A stretch of 64,000 nt of DNA, taken from contig NZ_FUYS01000001.1 in assembly GCF_900168055.1 (NCBI RefSeq), positions 310,001 to 374,000 of the forward strand, read 5' to 3'. A model generated the notes under the pieces. That model was not told the origin of the DNA, did no database searches, and saw only the letters and a program-made list of their open reading frames with translations. A program made the position numbers and the translations under genes. The stretch comes from Parapedobacter luteus (GTDB lineage Bacteria; Bacteroidota; Bacteroidia; Sphingobacteriales; Sphingobacteriaceae). Shown piece after piece: positions 63,359-64,000 of this stretch (within the stretch, counting starts at the first letter, position 1; the number at the start of each line of letters is the position of its first letter).

Positions 63359-64000
63359 ATGATTTTGTGGTGCGTTGTGGGGTGTACAGGTATATTCCCG
63401 CTGCGTCTCAATGCGCAATATGGATTAGGTTTTGCGAGCCATGAGACCGTACTGGATCAACGGACGGGACTGGACCTAAGTGACGGAGGGCAAATCTGCT
63501 TCGAAGATGATGTCGAATTGTCATTTGACCTCTCCTTCGTGCCAAACCGCTCAGATTACTTCGGTTATGTCGTACGAATCATCGTCAATGATCAGACGAA
63601 TATCGATTTGTTATATGATCGGCTTGACAACGTAGAGAAACATTTTAAAATCGTAAGGGGCGAGAAATTCTCCAACATCGCATTTAATATCGACTCTAAC
63701 ACATTGTTCAACAAATGGGTGCCAATAACGGTCAAGTTAGACGCGGTTTCGAAACAACTCACACTGACCTGTGGCGGCAAAGTGTTCAGCGAACAGCTGG
63801 CAATTGAGGCACGTGGTTGCCTAAAAATACTATTTGGATACAACAACTATAAGGAGTTTAAGACCACTGACGTGCCAGCCATGAAAATCCGGGATGTTCA
63901 AGTCTGCCAGGGCGATCGTCTTACCCATCATTGGCCGTTGGATGAAGAAGAGGGTACCGAGATTAAAGATGTCGTGAAGGGTATGACCGCAATAGTCAGA
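63359..64000 (+). CDS. Exported LamG/concanavalin-like protein (partial)
   Basis: An open frame of 214 codons runs to the right edge without a stop. It begins MILWCVVGCTGIFPLRLNAQ, a plausible signal peptide. The first domain (GGQICFEDDVELSFDLSFVPNRSDYFGYVVRI, then VQVCQGDRLTHHWPLDEEEGTEIKDVVKG) looks like a concanavalin A-like/LamG jelly-roll; the WPLDE..GT..KD part is typical of the start of a second such domain. It probably binds or processes glycan next to the GH95 gene. What follows the cut cannot be seen. Confidence 0.75.
   Translation, partial: MILWCVVGCTGIFPLRLNAQYGLGFASHETVLDQRTGLDLSDGGQICFEDDVELSFDLSFVPNRSDYFGYVVRIIVNDQTNIDLLYDRLDNVEKHFKIVRGEKFSNIAFNIDSNTLFNKWVPITVKLDAVSKQLTLTCGGKVFSEQLAIEARGCLKILFGYNNYKEFKTTDVPAMKIRDVQVCQGDRLTHHWPLDEEEGTEIKDVVKGMTAIVR

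Noticed and set aside
1-64000. tRNA, rRNA, prophage or insertion-sequence genes
   Set aside because: None was seen: no transposase or integrase motifs, and no cloverleaf-like sequence in the gaps. This was a reading by eye, without a covariance search.

Overview
The window comes from a member of the Bacteroidota, most likely family Sphingobacteriaceae (a moderate-GC genus such as Parapedobacter or Olivibacter is my guess from flavour, not a proven match). The signs are two SusC/SusD pairs, a FecI/FecR pair next to an STN-domain SusC, a gldC gene, almost no Shine-Dalgarno sequences, and repeated promoters of the Bacteroidota type (TTG, 19-20 bases, TANNTTTG). I see no rRNA, tRNA, CRISPR array, insertion sequence or prophage. 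This is chromosomal sequence mixing housekeeping genes with glycan-utilisation loci.

Layout. 1-1883: two M16 zinc-peptidase subunits, the first running off the left edge. 2618-16842: a polysaccharide utilisation locus (PUL 1) with its own sigma/anti-sigma pair, SusC, SusD, a GxGYxYP-type lipoprotein, a GH29 fucosidase, a PHP-domain protein, a frameshifted zinc alcohol dehydrogenase and an organophosphate-type MFS transporter. 16843-31309: mixed genes, including TetR plus flavin oxidoreductase, membrane dipeptidase, GT4 glycosyltransferase, RhlE-like helicase, GldC, EVE protein, a TPR histidine kinase, hotdog thioesterase, RmlD-like SDR, GH43 and 6-phosphogluconate dehydrogenase. 31310-41285: core genes (ileS, DksA-like, lspA, HesB/IscA, glyA), an ECF sigma factor, LigT-like, GNAT and DUF1801 proteins. 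41440-44295: a Cys/Met PLP enzyme followed by KDG kinase and KDPG aldolase. 44292-48399: an iron/siderophore uptake operon with a palindromic operator. 48540-51531: GH20 hexosaminidase and a PadR module with a perfect inverted repeat. 51588-64000: PUL 2 (SusC, SusD, phosphodiesterase-type lipoprotein), a divergent TetR, then a Gfo/Idh oxidoreductase, a GH95 fucosidase and a LamG-like exported protein cut by the right edge.

How the genes work together. In PUL 1 the SusC/SusD pair would import an oligosaccharide, GH29 would release L-fucose, and the last three genes look suited to an organophosphate or phosphonate; the STN domain and FecI/FecR give signal-dependent induction. PUL 2 again puts a phosphodiesterase-superfamily enzyme with SusCD, and a GH95 fucosidase lies nearby. 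KDG kinase and KDPG aldolase feed uronate- or sugar-acid-derived carbon into central metabolism.

The least explained signal is a pair of intergenic arrays at 2045-2120 and 36148-36302. Both are 11-bp tandem repeats with a TA step at a fixed place in almost every unit, and both follow the same head (GATGRATCCGGGTT).
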